Below are positions 52,942-63,176 of a stretch of DNA of 64,000 nucleotides, piece by piece (the stretch's first letter is position 1; every line of letters begins with the position of its first letter). The stretch is from Vibrio sp. ED004. Its GTDB lineage: Bacteria > Pseudomonadota > Gammaproteobacteria > Enterobacterales > Vibrionaceae. The stretch spans positions 3,534,001 through 3,598,000 of the forward strand of contig NZ_CP066149.1 in the NCBI RefSeq assembly GCF_023206395.1, in the 5' to 3' direction. Below the pieces are notes generated by a model. The model made no database searches. It was given only the letters and a program-made list of their open reading frames with translations, and was not told the DNA's origin. The position numbers were made by a program, and so were the translations under genes.

Positions 52942-54765
52942 ATGCAAAACGATGTCTCTTCTACGCTCGACTCAACTCAGCGAACGACCCAACAAACGCC
53001 AGAACCCAAACCTGAGAAAAAAAGCCTCAGTATTTTGTTTGAGCTGAGTAAATTCATTCAGCCTTATAAAGGTCGTGTTATTGCTGCGTTGATCGCGTTG
53101 ATCTTCACTGCGAGCTTAACCCTTTCGGTCGGACACGGAATTCGTCTTCTTATCGACCAAGGCTTCAGCCAACAATCGTTATCAGACTTAGGCAGCGCGA
53201 TTCAATTCATTATGGTGGTGGTCGTGTTGATCTCGATTGGCACCTTCTTTCGCTTCTATTTAGTCTCTTCTGTCGGGGAGCGCGTAAGTGCGGATATTCG
53301 ACTGTCGGTTTTCAATCATGTCGTGACGCTGCATCCAAGTTACTTCGAGACCAATGGCAGTGGTGACATCATGTCGCGCATCACCACGGATACTACTCTG
53401 CTTCAAAGCATCATTGGTTCATCGTTCTCTATGGCAATGCGCAGCGCATTGATGTGTATTGGTGCAATCATCATGCTGTTTGCGACCAATATTAAGCTGA
53501 CGCTGATTGTTTTGGCCTCGGTGCCGTTTATCTTGATTCCTATTCTTGTCTACGGGCGTCGTGTAAGAGCCCTCTCTCGCCAAAGCCAAGATTCGATGTC
53601 TGATGTCGGCTCTTATGCAGGTGAAGCGATTGAGCACATTAAAACCGTGCAAAGCTACAGCCGAGAAGCGCAAGAGAAAGCGTCATTCGCCGTAGAAGTA
53701 GAAAAGGCTTACGAGATTGGTCGCCAACGCGTTAAACAGCGTGCGATTCTTATCTCTGGTGTGATTGTTATCGTGTTTAGTGCGATTGCAGGCATGCTTT
53801 GGGTTGGCGGCAGTGACGTTATCAACGGCACTATGTCGGCGGGTGATCTGGCTGCATTTGTTTTCTATGCGATCATGGTCGCTTCGTCATTAGGTACGAT
53901 TTCAGAAGTAATGGGCGAACTGCAACGCGCGGCAGGTGCGACAGAACGTTTGATCGAGATTCTACAAGTTGAAAGCCACATTGTTGCGCCTGTAGAAAAC
54001 CCAACATCACTGGATAACGTAACACCAGAAGTTGCGTTTAATGATGTGGCCTTCTGTTACCCATCAAGACCGGACCAGCCCGCAACAAGCAAACTCACGC
54101 TAACGGCCCATGCAGGTAAAGTATTGGCATTGGTTGGCCCGTCTGGCGCAGGTAAAACCACCCTATTCGAACTTCTGCAACGTTTCTATGACCCACAAGT
54201 GGGTAAAGTGACACTAGGCGGTGTTGAACTGAATCAGTTTGATCCGAATGAACTAAGAAAGCAGATGGCGTTAGTTCCTCAGCAACCCGCTCTGTTCAGT
54301 AACGATGTGTTCCATAACATTCGCTATGGCAATCCAGATGCGACCGACGAACAAGTTATCGAAGCGGCTAAGAAAGCGCACGCACACGAGTTCATTCAAA
54401 ATCTACCAGACGGTTATCATAGCTTTCTTGGTGAACGTGGTGTGAGGTTATCTGGCGGCCAACGTCAGCGTATTGCGATTGCTCGTGCCATCTTGAAAGA
54501 CCCAAATATTCTGTTATTGGATGAAGCAACCAGTGCGCTAGACAGTGAAAGTGAGCATCATGTTCAGCAGGCATTGGAAGAATTAATGCACGGCAGAACG
54601 ACGATCATTATCGCCCACCGTTTATCAACAATTAAACACGCCGACCAAATTGCGGTACTCGATAAAGGACAGCTGGTAGACATCGGCGACCACCAGTCGC
54701 TCATCAATAGCTGTGAATTGTACCAACGCTTAGTTGAGCTGCAATTCAAACACCTTAATACCTAA
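52942..54765 (+). CDS. MsbA/LmrA-like ABC exporter (half transporter)
   Basis: 607 residues: a polar N-terminal extension of about 35 residues, six membrane helices (about 40-330), then the ATPase. Walker A is 'GPSGAGKTT', with 'VPQQPALFSNDVFHNIRYG', signature 'LSGGQRQRIAIARAIL', Walker B 'ILLLDEATSALDSE', and switch 'IIAHRLST'. It works as a homodimer at the inner membrane. It belongs to the lipid A/multidrug exporter group, but the substrate is unknown. Confidence 0.88.
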   Translation: MQNDVSSTLDSTQRTTQQTPEPKPEKKSLSILFELSKFIQPYKGRVIAALIALIFTASLTLSVGHGIRLLIDQGFSQQSLSDLGSAIQFIMVVVVLISIGTFFRFYLVSSVGERVSADIRLSVFNHVVTLHPSYFETNGSGDIMSRITTDTTLLQSIIGSSFSMAMRSALMCIGAIIMLFATNIKLTLIVLASVPFILIPILVYGRRVRALSRQSQDSMSDVGSYAGEAIEHIKTVQSYSREAQEKASFAVEVEKAYEIGRQRVKQRAILISGVIVIVFSAIAGMLWVGGSDVINGTMSAGDLAAFVFYAIMVASSLGTISEVMGELQRAAGATERLIEILQVESHIVAPVENPTSLDNVTPEVAFNDVAFCYPSRPDQPATSKLTLTAHAGKVLALVGPSGAGKTTLFELLQRFYDPQVGKVTLGGVELNQFDPNELRKQMALVPQQPALFSNDVFHNIRYGNPDATDEQVIEAAKKAHAHEFIQNLPDGYHSFLGERGVRLSGGQRQRIAIARAILKDPNILLLDEATSALDSESEHHVQQALEELMHGRTTIIIAHRLSTIKHADQIAVLDKGQLVDIGDHQSLINSCELYQRLVELQFKHLNT

Positions 54766-54927
54766 CCATTGCGTACATGTGTAACTAAGTGACTGACATT
54801 GTGTGATTTCGAGCTTCAAAAACTTGAATCACACGTGTTGCAGTTTTGTTAATTTGGCGGTAGGGTTTTTATTCCAATAACAACTTATTCCGATGAAGGA
54901 TAAGTAAATAACAATAAGAGAGTTCGC

Positions 54928-55392
54928 ATGGAAGCACTATTATCTGACTACCCGGTAGTAACAGAAATCCCTGTCGCTTGGGGAGAAATGGACGCACTTA
55001 ATCACGTTAACAACGCGGTGTATTTTCGTTATTTCGAAACGGCTCGCTTAGACTTTTTTAAGCATGTCGAATTGATGGAAGAGATGGCTATCACCAAAGT
55101 TGGCCCTGTTCTTGGTGACACTTATTGTAAATATTTCCGACCTGTTACCTACCCTGATACTTTGATGGTGGGTTCACGAGTCACCGACATTCAAGACGAT
55201 CGTTTTACTATGGAATACGCGATCGTCAGTAAAGCTCAACAGAAGCTGACAACGGTTGGCACAGCAACCATCGTGATGTTTGATTTTGCTTCAAACCAAA
55301 AAGCACTGCTCTCACTGCGCTTAACAAACGAAATCGAAAAGATGAACACGTTGAAAAGCCCATGCTTTAAACAAGAAGCTGTGACTGAATAA
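54928..55392 (+). CDS. acyl-CoA thioesterase, hot-dog fold
   Basis: 154 residues. 'VAWGEMDALNHVNNAVYFRYFETARLDFF' is the 4HBT (YbgC/FadM-like) active-site segment with Asp and His/Asn positions; 'GPVLGDTYCKYFRPVTYPDTLMVGSRV' completes the sheet. It hydrolyses acyl-CoA thioesters; chain length is unknown. A strong terminator follows. Confidence 0.85.
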   Translation: MEALLSDYPVVTEIPVAWGEMDALNHVNNAVYFRYFETARLDFFKHVELMEEMAITKVGPVLGDTYCKYFRPVTYPDTLMVGSRVTDIQDDRFTMEYAIVSKAQQKLTTVGTATIVMFDFASNQKALLSLRLTNEIEKMNTLKSPCFKQEAVTE

Positions 55393-55433
55393 CGTATTCA
55401 CAGACTAGAAACGACTCACAAAGTTTCAGACAC

Positions 55434-55462
55434 TAAAAAGCCACTCGATTGAGTGGCTTATT
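55434..55462. terminator. bidirectional terminator
   Basis: AAGCCACTC and GAGTGGCTT stem preceded by AAAA, between convergent thioesterase and U32 genes. Confidence 0.8.
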
Positions 55463-55539
55463 GGTTTAGAGTGCTTATAAGCGGTTAAGGCTTATAGACC
55501 ATGAACGCTCTTTGTCTTAAAAGCTATAGGCCTTGAACC

Positions 55540-57795
55540 CTATAAACCTTGAACGTACTGCGCGTTAGTGCGAATCTCGACCATCTGCTCTAGGTTCTGT
55601 TGTGAACCTTCAACGCCGTTCAGTAGCGCTTCGAAGTGCTTGATAAGCTCTACTTTGTCTTGTACTTCTTTCGAACCCGCACCAATGTTGGTTAGGTCAA
55701 TGAAGAACTCGTCGAACAAGCCTGAGAAATCCGTTACAGCATCATGGTTCAGGAACTGCTCGTGGTTGTAAATGCTTGGGTAGCCACCCTTCTGTTTGTC
55801 AACCGCGAAAGAGATGCCTTTCACGTTAGTAATCGTGGTCGCTTTCTCACACTTCAACATACAACCCGCTTCAATGCTTGGCTTGTTACAACCTACCGTT
55901 CTTTGGAAGAAACACTGACGGCTAGTCATCATCAAAATTGGGTGGTAGATGCTGTAGAACAGTTTGAAGTTCTCTGGGCGGCGAATATGACGAATCTGAC
56001 CTTTGTTGATCTCGTTCGAAATGAATGCACCTGCACAGTTAAGCTCTTCTTTAAGTGTCACTAATGCGTGAGAGTTGGTCGTGTTCATGAATGGACCAGC
56101 AACCCACTCGATACCCATTTCGTAAGCCTTGTACGCAATACCCGTGTTGTTAGTCACGATGCGCGCAGGTTTGATCTCCTCAAGGATACGAACCGCTTCG
56201 TCGTAATCTTTACCAATCAATACTGCTGGGAACCAAGGAATCAAACGTGGGTTTGCGGCCAAGATGTCGATGTACTTGTTACAACTCTTCTTGAAGCTTT
56301 CAGGCAGTTTGAAGTAAACATCAGCATCAGTGACGTCACACAGGTGCAAGTCTTCCACATCAGCAATCAGCATCGACATGGTTGGCTTTTCATTTACTTT
56401 AGGGTGTTGTGGCAGTGCTGGCACTTCAACATGCTTAATCACTTCCACAGAGCCGTTCAGAATGAAGTCGATCTCGTCTTTAAGGTCAGACACTTCTTTC
56501 AATGGAATCACAAGGCCAGCGTCAACTTCGCTGAAGTCGTGGCTTTCTAGTGTGTGAACCGCACTCTTGACGTTCTTGAAACGCTTCTCAAGCAACTCTT
56601 GAGTGATCGCCTTCTCTTCAACCGCCACAAGTAGTGATTTAGATTGAAGGGTGAAGTTCTCTTTTGATGTGTTCACAGTTACCGTAAATGGCTGACCTTC
56701 TTTCGCGCTGAAAGACAGAGCAACTGGCGTTTTACGAATATCAAGGAACTCAATCTTTTCACGCATCTCGTTGCCAAGAACGTCTTTCGCTTGGTGAAGT
56801 TCGTTCGTCACTTCTTGAATCTGTACTACCGAGATTTCGTTGTTCTGCTCCGTCGCTTTCTCAACAGCGTAGTTCATACTGTTGTCGCGTGGGTTATCAA
56901 TGAACATGTCTTTCGTCAGGTTGCCCTTTAGGAAAGAGTTGGTGAAATCACGGTTGAATACCTTGTGCAGGTTCGAATCGTCTTCGATCAACAAACCACT
57001 CTCTACAAAGCTATCAATCTGTTTACGCCACGTGTCTACCACAGTGTAAACATAGTGTGCGCCTTTAATACGCCCTTCTACCTTCAATGAGTCAACTTTC
57101 GCGTCAACCAGTTCAGGTAGGTCGTAGTAAGCTGAGTTATCTTTTAAGTTGAGTGGGAACTTGTTGCCCGCGTTGGTGATTTCGTATTCATCACGACACG
57201 CTTGGCTACAACGGCCACGGTTACCCGAGTTACCAACACTTACAGAGCTTGAGTAACATTGACCAGAGAATGCGATACACAACGCGCCATGTACGAAGAC
57301 TTCTGTCAGTACATCGTGGTCGTGCGCCACTTCTGTTAGCATCTTAATTTCTGGAAGGTTTAGCTCACGTGACAAGTTAACGCGAGTTGCGCCAATCTTA
57401 GACAAGAACTTAATCTGGCCTTCGTTGTGGGTTGTTAACTGAGTTGATGCGTGAACGTCCAGTGATGGGAAGTGCTTCTTCACCAGGTTGAACAAACCCA
57501 AGTCTTGGACGATGATGCCATCGACTTTGGTGTTCACTAGTTGGTTTAGTAGCTTAGTGATGCTCTTCGTTTCGTGCTCAAGCAGTACAACGTTAAGAGT
57601 CAGGAACACTTCACAGCCGTATTCATGAGCAAGGCGAATTACACCGTTCAATTCATCTAACGATAGGTTAGAAGCTCTGTTACGAGCATTGAAGGTGTCT
57701 AAACCACAATAGACCGCATTGGCACCAGCTACGATGGCTGCTTTTATCGCTTCTACATCGCCACCTGGGGCTAATAACTCAATTTTTCTGCTCAT
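55540..57795 (-). CDS. U32-family peptidase-like protein (RlhA-like)
   Basis: 751 residues. It begins 'MSRKIELLAPGGDVEAIKAAIVAGANAVYCGLDTFNARNRASNL' and has the U32 signature 'EVFVHGALCIAFSGQCYSSSVSVGNSGNRGRCSQACRDEYEI', which holds iron-sulfur cluster cysteines (C179, C186, C202, C206 approx.). Two more cysteines near residue 655-665 ('CFFQRTVGCNKPSIEAGCMLKC') probably complete the cluster. The nearest relative I recognise is RlhA, needed for hydroxylation of 23S rRNA C2501; a tRNA-hydroxylating relative is also possible. It is probably monocistronic. Confidence 0.75.
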   Translation of the reverse strand: MSRKIELLAPGGDVEAIKAAIVAGANAVYCGLDTFNARNRASNLSLDELNGVIRLAHEYGCEVFLTLNVVLLEHETKSITKLLNQLVNTKVDGIIVQDLGLFNLVKKHFPSLDVHASTQLTTHNEGQIKFLSKIGATRVNLSRELNLPEIKMLTEVAHDHDVLTEVFVHGALCIAFSGQCYSSSVSVGNSGNRGRCSQACRDEYEITNAGNKFPLNLKDNSAYYDLPELVDAKVDSLKVEGRIKGAHYVYTVVDTWRKQIDSFVESGLLIEDDSNLHKVFNRDFTNSFLKGNLTKDMFIDNPRDNSMNYAVEKATEQNNEISVVQIQEVTNELHQAKDVLGNEMREKIEFLDIRKTPVALSFSAKEGQPFTVTVNTSKENFTLQSKSLLVAVEEKAITQELLEKRFKNVKSAVHTLESHDFSEVDAGLVIPLKEVSDLKDEIDFILNGSVEVIKHVEVPALPQHPKVNEKPTMSMLIADVEDLHLCDVTDADVYFKLPESFKKSCNKYIDILAANPRLIPWFPAVLIGKDYDEAVRILEEIKPARIVTNNTGIAYKAYEMGIEWVAGPFMNTTNSHALVTLKEELNCAGAFISNEINKGQIRHIRRPENFKLFYSIYHPILMMTSRQCFFQRTVGCNKPSIEAGCMLKCEKATTITNVKGISFAVDKQKGGYPSIYNHEQFLNHDAVTDFSGLFDEFFIDLTNIGAGSKEVQDKVELIKHFEALLNGVEGSQQNLEQMVEIRTNAQYVQGL

Positions 57796-57887
57796 TTTTG
57801 AAGTCGCTCACTTACTTATAATTTTTAAGCCGCGTATTCTACCCACATCACGATCTCTTTACCACCGTACAACACTTTTCAAACTAA

Positions 57888-58562
57888 ATGACCTCAATAA
57901 TGCCGAACGAAACCGACCTACCTATCCTCTACTCTTTGCGCCGCTGCCCTTATGCAATGCGCGGAAGAATGGGCATCGCACTATCACAGCAAAAAGTGCT
58001 ACTTCGAGAAATCGTTACCAAAGACAAGCCTAGCGAACTCTTGGCCAGCTCGCCAAAAGGCACTGTACCGATACTGGTTTTGCCACAAGGTACGATTATA
58101 GAACAAAGCATAGAAGTGATGATTTGGGCATTGGAACAAAACGATCCTCAAGATCTGATGCGTTCAAGTGAGCCTGAACTAAACCAAGAGATTCTTGAAT
58201 TGATTGCTCGTAACGACAATGAATTTATTGGTCATTTAGAAAAGTATCGTGCGTCTGTTCGTTACCGAAACGTTGACACTGAACAACGCAGAAAAGCATG
58301 CGAAGGATTTATCTCAGAACTGGAAAGTAAACTCGCTCACCACGAGTACCTGTTTGGCGATACACCTAGCCTCGCCGACTTCGCGGTAATGCCGTTTGTC
58401 AGCCAGTTTGTAAGAGTCGAAAAGAAATGGTTTGTGCAATCTGAATATCAAAACGTGGGACGTTGGTTAAGAGCCCACCTAGATAGCAAGCTCTACACCC
58501 AAGTAATGAAGCAATACCCCTTGTGGAATGAAATTAAGCAAGATTGTATTTTTGGTGGATAA
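57888..58562 (+). CDS. glutathione S-transferase family protein
   Basis: 224 residues. The N-terminal thioredoxin-like domain has 'LYSLRRCPYAMRGRMGIALSQQKVLLREI' (CPYA near the active site) and 'SSPKGTVPILVLPQGTIIEQSIEVMIW', with the cis-Pro and Glu-Ser glutathione contacts. The C-terminal domain is helical, with 'FGDTPSLADFAVMPFVSQF'. It is close to the glutaredoxin-2-like/omega group. Likely cytoplasmic thiol transferase or detoxifying enzyme. Divergent from the U32 gene. Confidence 0.85.
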   Translation: MTSIMPNETDLPILYSLRRCPYAMRGRMGIALSQQKVLLREIVTKDKPSELLASSPKGTVPILVLPQGTIIEQSIEVMIWALEQNDPQDLMRSSEPELNQEILELIARNDNEFIGHLEKYRASVRYRNVDTEQRRKACEGFISELESKLAHHEYLFGDTPSLADFAVMPFVSQFVRVEKKWFVQSEYQNVGRWLRAHLDSKLYTQVMKQYPLWNEIKQDCIFGG

Positions 58563-58644
58563 GGGTAATTCAAGGCTAGAGGAAGCATGTGGTAATCAAG
58601 GTAGTTACGTGACACTGTCTCTTCTTTATAATTAACTGGTATTC

Positions 58645-58703
58645 AAAGGCTTAACCCCTTAACCCATCTATTAGTTAGACAGCATAGCCTAAGTTAAGCC
58701 TTT
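58645..58703. terminator. candidate terminator between convergent genes
   Basis: AAAGGCTTAAC and GTTAAGCCTTT are perfect 11-bp complements, with a 37-bp loop, followed by T. It lies between the GST and GyrI-like genes. Confidence 0.5.
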
Positions 58704-58720
58704 TCTTCATTTTAAACCAA

Positions 58721-59170
58721 TCACTCAATCGCTATCGAAATCTCGACTGCCGTTTCACCTTTGTAAAACTCGAAATCAGTTGTGTAAGTTCGCGTATGTG
58801 GACAATCTGGAGCGTTGAAATAAGCCCACACTTCTCCCCATAAATCGATAACCGCTTGTGGTAGTTCACCTTCAGCTGAGAATGTTAGGTACTTACCTGC
58901 TTCGATATTGGCTTCGACTAGGTTATCTAAATTGTTATCGGTAAGCGCATTGGTACACGCGATAACATCAAACTCACCCGTAAAGTCTGACTCGTAGTTG
59001 GCGTAGACGCCATATACCTTTGAATCAGGTGTCAGCTTGGGAAAAGCTTGATCGAAAAACCCTTGCCATAATTGGCCTATCTTTGCCTTTGCCGAGTCCA
59101 CTTCATCAGTGTTAGTGGTTCTTACAGAAAAACCGTACGCCTTTACGGCTTCAATCGTTTCTACTTTCAT
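58721..59170 (-). CDS. GyrI-like small-molecule-binding protein
   Basis: 149 residues, 'VKAYGFSVRTTNTDEVDSAKAKIGQLWQGFFDQAFPKLTPDSKVYGVYANYESDFTGEFDVIACTNAL'. This matches the AraC-effector/GyrI (SOUL-like duplicated) ligand-binding domain, without a DNA-binding part. It would bind a cytoplasmic small molecule or protein; the ligand is unknown. It follows the zinc-ribbon gene by 47 bp. Confidence 0.75.
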   Translation of the reverse strand: MKVETIEAVKAYGFSVRTTNTDEVDSAKAKIGQLWQGFFDQAFPKLTPDSKVYGVYANYESDFTGEFDVIACTNALTDNNLDNLVEANIEAGKYLTFSAEGELPQAVIDLWGEVWAYFNAPDCPHTRTYTTDFEFYKGETAVEISIAIE

Positions 59171-59217
59171 TTGTTTAATTCCTTAACCAATACCGCTGTC
59201 ATCGCCTTGAAGCAATT

Positions 59218-59451
59218 CTAATCTTGTATCTCTTTATGACCACACTTTTCACACACAAGGTGGCGTGAAAACTCATCCATTGACGCGATAAATGGACCAA
59301 GAAACCAGCCTTTTACGACACCCGCCCAGAACTCACGTCGTTTTTGGTTCGGTTCATCTGCAAACGCACTTTCCTTGCGTACCAATATAACGACGTGTTG
59401 TGTCTCTTCACGGCATTCAGTGCAGTAGCATTGCTCGGTTGTGTGGTTCAT
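59218..59451 (-). CDS. small zinc-ribbon protein
   Basis: 77 residues with 'QCYCTECREETQHV' near the N-terminus and 'HLVCEKCGHKEI' near the C-terminus, two CxxC pairs binding one zinc. A middle amphipathic segment includes 'EFWAGVVKGWFLGPFIASMDEF'. It starts 8 bp after rof and is probably co-transcribed. Function unknown. Confidence 0.65.
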   Translation of the reverse strand: MNHTTEQCYCTECREETQHVVILVRKESAFADEPNQKRREFWAGVVKGWFLGPFIASMDEFSRHLVCEKCGHKEIQD

Positions 59452-59459
59452 ATAGGCAC

Positions 59460-59711
59460 CTATGACTTTTTAAAGGAGATATGTTGAAAGTGAGGATTAT
59501 CAACACAAACTTCGAGTTCTGAAATTTCAGTTAACACGACAAGTTCTTCTCGACCTTCCACACTGACCTTAATGCACTCTTCTTTTGCATCGTTGCGTTT
59601 TGTATCTAAGGCGGCACACGTCAACTGCTCACCAGATTTCATTGTGAGTTTGATTGGGTACCGGTGCATACACACAATCTCAATATAATCGTAATCATTG
59701 CAACTAATCAT
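59460..59711 (-). CDS. rof: Rho-binding antiterminator Rof (YaeO)
   Basis: 83 residues from ATG 59711, which has a GGGAGGG ribosome site. 'ISCNDYDYIEIVCMHRYPIKLTMKSGEQLTCAALDTKRNDAKEECIKVSV' matches the Sm-like fold of Rof, including the 'C.DYD.IE..C' start. Rof binds the Rho hexamer and blocks termination. Start 59729 is possible but has no ribosome site. Confidence 0.8.
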   Translation of the reverse strand: MISCNDYDYIEIVCMHRYPIKLTMKSGEQLTCAALDTKRNDAKEECIKVSVEGREELVVLTEISELEVCVDNPHFQHISFKKS

Positions 59712-59923
59712 AATAACCCTCCCATTCATCCATTACGCTAATGCGAGATGCTGTACTATGCAAACTGTTTATAATCAATCATTTACTCTAATCACATTGA
59801 TGACATTTTCTTAAGATAACCCCACTTTTAATCTTCAGCTTAAACGCACTTTATCCATTCACGTTTCTTCTACGAGTACCTACTTATTCTTTAGCTGTTG
59901 GATAACAATAAGAGAATAGAACA

Positions 59924-60289
59924 ATGAAAAATATGAACCATTTACACTTGTTAGCTGCCTTGGGTTTAATCGCTTCGATGATGACATTCAGCGCAAACTC
60001 AGCGTCACTTGAGGATGCAAGCCACTTTGCGAATGGCAAAGCCAAGTATCAGACGCTTTGTATAGTATGTCATGGTGATAAGGGATTAGGTGACGGACCG
60101 ACTGCGGCCTCTTTACCACACAAGCCTGCCAACATTCCGAATAAACTTGGACAGCTATTCACGACTAAAAACTCGTTGGTTGATGACATTTTAAAGGGCG
60201 ATATAGAAGAAGGAATGCCTGCATGGCAAGGCGTTATCACAAGGCAAGATGCACTCGACATTTTGACTTATATAGAGTCCATTCAATAG
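59924..60289 (+). CDS. periplasmic cytochrome c (class I)
   Basis: 121 residues with a Sec signal (about 26 residues, 'MMTFSANSA'). The heme-binding 'CIVCHGDKGLGDG' has CxxCH; the Met ligand is in 'EEGMPAW', and the last helix is 'ALDILTYIESIQ'. It is a small electron carrier in the periplasm; the partner oxidase or reductase is not in the window. Confidence 0.85.
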   Translation: MKNMNHLHLLAALGLIASMMTFSANSASLEDASHFANGKAKYQTLCIVCHGDKGLGDGPTAASLPHKPANIPNKLGQLFTTKNSLVDDILKGDIEEGMPAWQGVITRQDALDILTYIESIQ

Positions 60290-60407
60290 TAAACGCTGTC
60301 CCATTCACCTTTTGAGCAGAGATCTTACTTAATCGCGTTCGTTTTATTGCGCTATCTATTTCATTGATTACACTGAATTTAATGGATAGTGAATAATATG
60401 GAATGTT

Positions 60408-61586
60408 ATGACTCTCAAACCTTTAGCGGCAAGCGCCCTTATGCTTGTTTCTACTACCACACACGCTGTTAGCTTTATCGATCAAATCGATGGCCACTTA
60501 GATATGGGCGAATACCTCGCTGAAAATGCCTATGGATTTTTGCCCGTTCCAATACTGATAACAGAGCCTGCAGTGGGATACGGTGGCGGCTTCACAGGTA
60601 TCTTTCTTCATGAATCTGAAGAGCAAAAAAACACACGTAAAGAGCTGGCCGAAAAATCAATTGATGGTGGTGCTCAACTAGTGACGCCTGCGATTACTGC
60701 TGTGGGTGGCTTTGCAACAGAAAACGGCACTTGAATGGCGTTTGTTGGCCATAAACGTAGTTGGAAAGAAGACTCTATTCGTTACCTGGGTGGCTTAGGT
60801 TATGGCGATATTAACATGACCTTCTATCGTCAGAGTTCTTCCGACGCTCTGGCGCCTCTCGACCCGAACGAAGGGATTGAATTAGGTTTGAAAGGTATGG
60901 GTGGAATCCAAAAGATCCAGTTCAGAGTCCCAGATACACATTGGTTATTGGGTTTCTCTCAACAGTTCATTGCACCAACTCTTTCCGTGAACAATCATCC
61001 TAAAGCACAAGAGATTCTAAGTAATATTGGTAACTCGTCACCGACCTCTTCCGGCTTGGGTTTGATCGCTGAATACGACAGCAAAAACAGCTTCCTTAAT
61101 CCAACTCAAGGCTACAACTACGTTGCTGAATACCTTTGGTTTGGTGACGCTATTGGTAGTGATTACACCTATCAAACGTTTAATCTTGAAGGGCTCAACT
61201 ATTGGGAATTAAACAAAGAGTGGAATCTCGCGTTGCGCGGACAATACAAATCCTTGTCGACTAACGAGCGTGTACTTTCTCCGCAATATTACCCAGACAT
61301 TGACCTTAGAGGTATCGCCCGAAATCGCTATCAAGGTGAGCATACCTTTGCTGCCGAAGTACAGGTGACAAAACAATGGACACCACGTTGGTCAACGGGC
61401 GTATTTACTGGCATTGGTTATGCGGGAGACAGTGATAACGACATGTTCGACCAAAACTCACACTCTGCATACGGCGTTGGTTTCCGTTATCTCATCGCAA
61501 GGCGCTATGGTCTGATTTCAGGTATTGATCTCGCGTTCAGCGAAGAAGATACCGCACTCTACTTCCAAGTCGGAGCCGGTATCTAG
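60408..61586 (+). pseudogene. outer-membrane beta-barrel protein, interrupted by in-frame TGA
   Basis: A 392-codon frame with signal 'MTLKPLAASALMLVSTTTHA'. Most of the product is a BamA/TamA-like (surface antigen) barrel: alternating strands such as 'FLNPTQGYNYVAEYLWFGDAIGSDYTYQTFNLEGLNYW' and a terminal 'TALYFQVGAGI'. Codon 109 is TGA (60732-60734) between 'ATENGT' and 'MAFVGHKR', where a Trp (TGG) would fit. The TGA is present in both arms, so it is probably in the genome. Translation could restart at ATG 60735 but would give no signal peptide. Confidence 0.75.
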
Positions 61587-61620
61587 CTAAATCACGATTC
61601 AATGTACCGAGCAGAAAGTA

Positions 61621-62247
61621 TTAGGCGAAAGTCTTCCAGTACTGGTACAAGCCTTCTATATCTGAAGAGCACATCAAGGTCATAGCACCTTTGATTTGCT
61701 CTTCGCTCCATTCCCACCACTTCATTTCTAATAGCTGTGTAATTTCAGCTTCGCTAAAGCGGTATCGGATGTGGCGTGCTGGGTTCGAACCGACAATCGA
61801 ATATGGTGCCACATCTTTGGTCACAACCGCTCGACTCGCGATAATGGCTCCGTCACCGACCTTAACACCACTCATGATCATCGCTTCTGTGCCAATCCAC
61901 ACGTCGTTACCAATAACGGTATCACCAGAGCGCTCAAAGCCGTCGATTGCACCTTCAAACTTCTCATCGTCTTGATAGAAAAACGGGAAGGTACTCACCC
62001 ACTGGTTTTGATGTCCTTGGTTACCCGCCATCATGAACACGGCACCAGAGCCAATCGAGCAATAACTGCCGATGATTAACTTATCGATGTCCGTTCTATC
62101 AGGCAAAAGGTAACGCGCACAATCATCAAAGCTGTGGTTGTGGTAATAACCTGAGTAATAGCTGTGTTCGCCCACAATGATGTTTGGGTTAGTCACTTGT
62201 TCTTTGAGTGATTTGCCCACAAATGGGCTTTCAAAATAGTTTTTCAT
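61621..62247 (-). CDS. CatB-type xenobiotic acetyltransferase
   Basis: 208 residues of left-handed beta-helix hexapeptide repeats. '[28 protein letters not shown]' and '[35 protein letters not shown]' with the catalytic His (GNQGH) are those of type B chloramphenicol and virginiamycin acetyltransferases; '[35 protein letters not shown]' continues the coil. It acts as a trimer with acetyl-CoA. Chromosomal members need not confer resistance. Confidence 0.88.
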   Translation of the reverse strand: MKNYFESPFVGKSLKEQVTNPNIIVGEHSYYSGYYHNHSFDDCARYLLPDRTDIDKLIIGSYCSIGSGAVFMMAGNQGHQNQWVSTFPFFYQDDEKFEGAIDGFERSGDTVIGNDVWIGTEAMIMSGVKVGDGAIIASRAVVTKDVAPYSIVGSNPARHIRYRFSEAEITQLLEMKWWEWSEEQIKGAMTLMCSSDIEGLYQYWKTFA

Positions 62248-62341
62248 GTTTGTACTCTTAGTTTCGTTCTTTTAGTTAGGTACTTTTGTTGCGTGTTTAT
62301 GATTTTAACGGGTTTGTCTTTAGTGTGAAAACTAACTTGTC

Positions 62342-63073
62342 CTATCGCCCGCCAGCAATATCAATAAACGAACCAGTCACATATGAAGCTTCGTCTGACA
62401 ATAACCAAGCAATCGAGTTAGCCACTTCTTCTGGTGTGCCCCCTCGTTGTAGTGGCAATTGCGACGCTAATCTATCAACTCTATCTGGCTCTCCGCCATC
62501 GGCGTGCATCTCCGTGTAGATACAGCCTGGTCTAACACCGTTAACGCGAATATTGCGTGCAGCTAATTCTAGCGATAATCCTTTGGTCAGTGAATCCATC
62601 GCGCCCTTAGACGCAGCGTAATCTACATACTCAAACGGCGCACCCGTTCGTGAAGCTGCGGAAGAGACATTCACAATCGAGCCCGCACCATCAGCTTGTT
62701 TGATAAAGGCTTTACTGCATAAGAAGCAGCTCGAGACATTCGATTTCATGACCTTTTCAAAGCGGTCAATTTCGATGTCTTCTAGTGCAGATTGGGTAAA
62801 CAAGATCCCAGCGTTATTGACCAAGTGGGTAATTGGCCCAAGCTTATGACGAGCAATCTCGAACAGGGATTTTACATCCGACTCTACCGACACATCGGCA
62901 CGCACACAGATAGCCGTTCCGCCCTGCTCACGTATCTCATTCACCAGTTCATCAGCTCTTGATTCGTTGTGTATGAAGTTGACACACACTGCATAGCCTC
63001 GTTTTGCTAATAGCTTCGATGTGGCGGCACCAATGCCTCGGCTTCCGCCTGTAACGATTACGACCTTGTTCAT
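62342..63073 (-). CDS. short-chain dehydrogenase/reductase (FabG-like)
   Basis: 243 residues. 'VTGGSRGIGAATSKLLAKRG' is the NAD(P) Rossmann motif, 'NNAGIL' is motif II, Ser in 'VNVSSAASRTG', Tyr-x3-Lys in 'YVDYAASKGA', and 'VRPGCIYTEMHADGG' the C-terminal part. A cytoplasmic oxidoreductase of unknown substrate. About 100 bp separate it from the gene upstream. Confidence 0.9.
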   Translation of the reverse strand: MNKVVIVTGGSRGIGAATSKLLAKRGYAVCVNFIHNESRADELVNEIREQGGTAICVRADVSVESDVKSLFEIARHKLGPITHLVNNAGILFTQSALEDIEIDRFEKVMKSNVSSCFLCSKAFIKQADGAGSIVNVSSAASRTGAPFEYVDYAASKGAMDSLTKGLSLELAARNIRVNGVRPGCIYTEMHADGGEPDRVDRLASQLPLQRGGTPEEVANSIAWLLSDEASYVTGSFIDIAGGR

Positions 63074-63176
63074 GAAATCTCCTAACTCGCTGACTTTTAC
63101 TTATCTCATTGTTGTTATGCATATACTCTATTGTGAGCTTCGTGTTATTTTATTTGGTGTTCTGCATTTGGCCTTG

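Noticed and set aside
60732..60734. Selenocysteine codon in the beta-barrel gene
   Set aside because: No SECIS-like element was apparent, the family is not a known selenoprotein, and the context favours a Trp codon lost by one base change.
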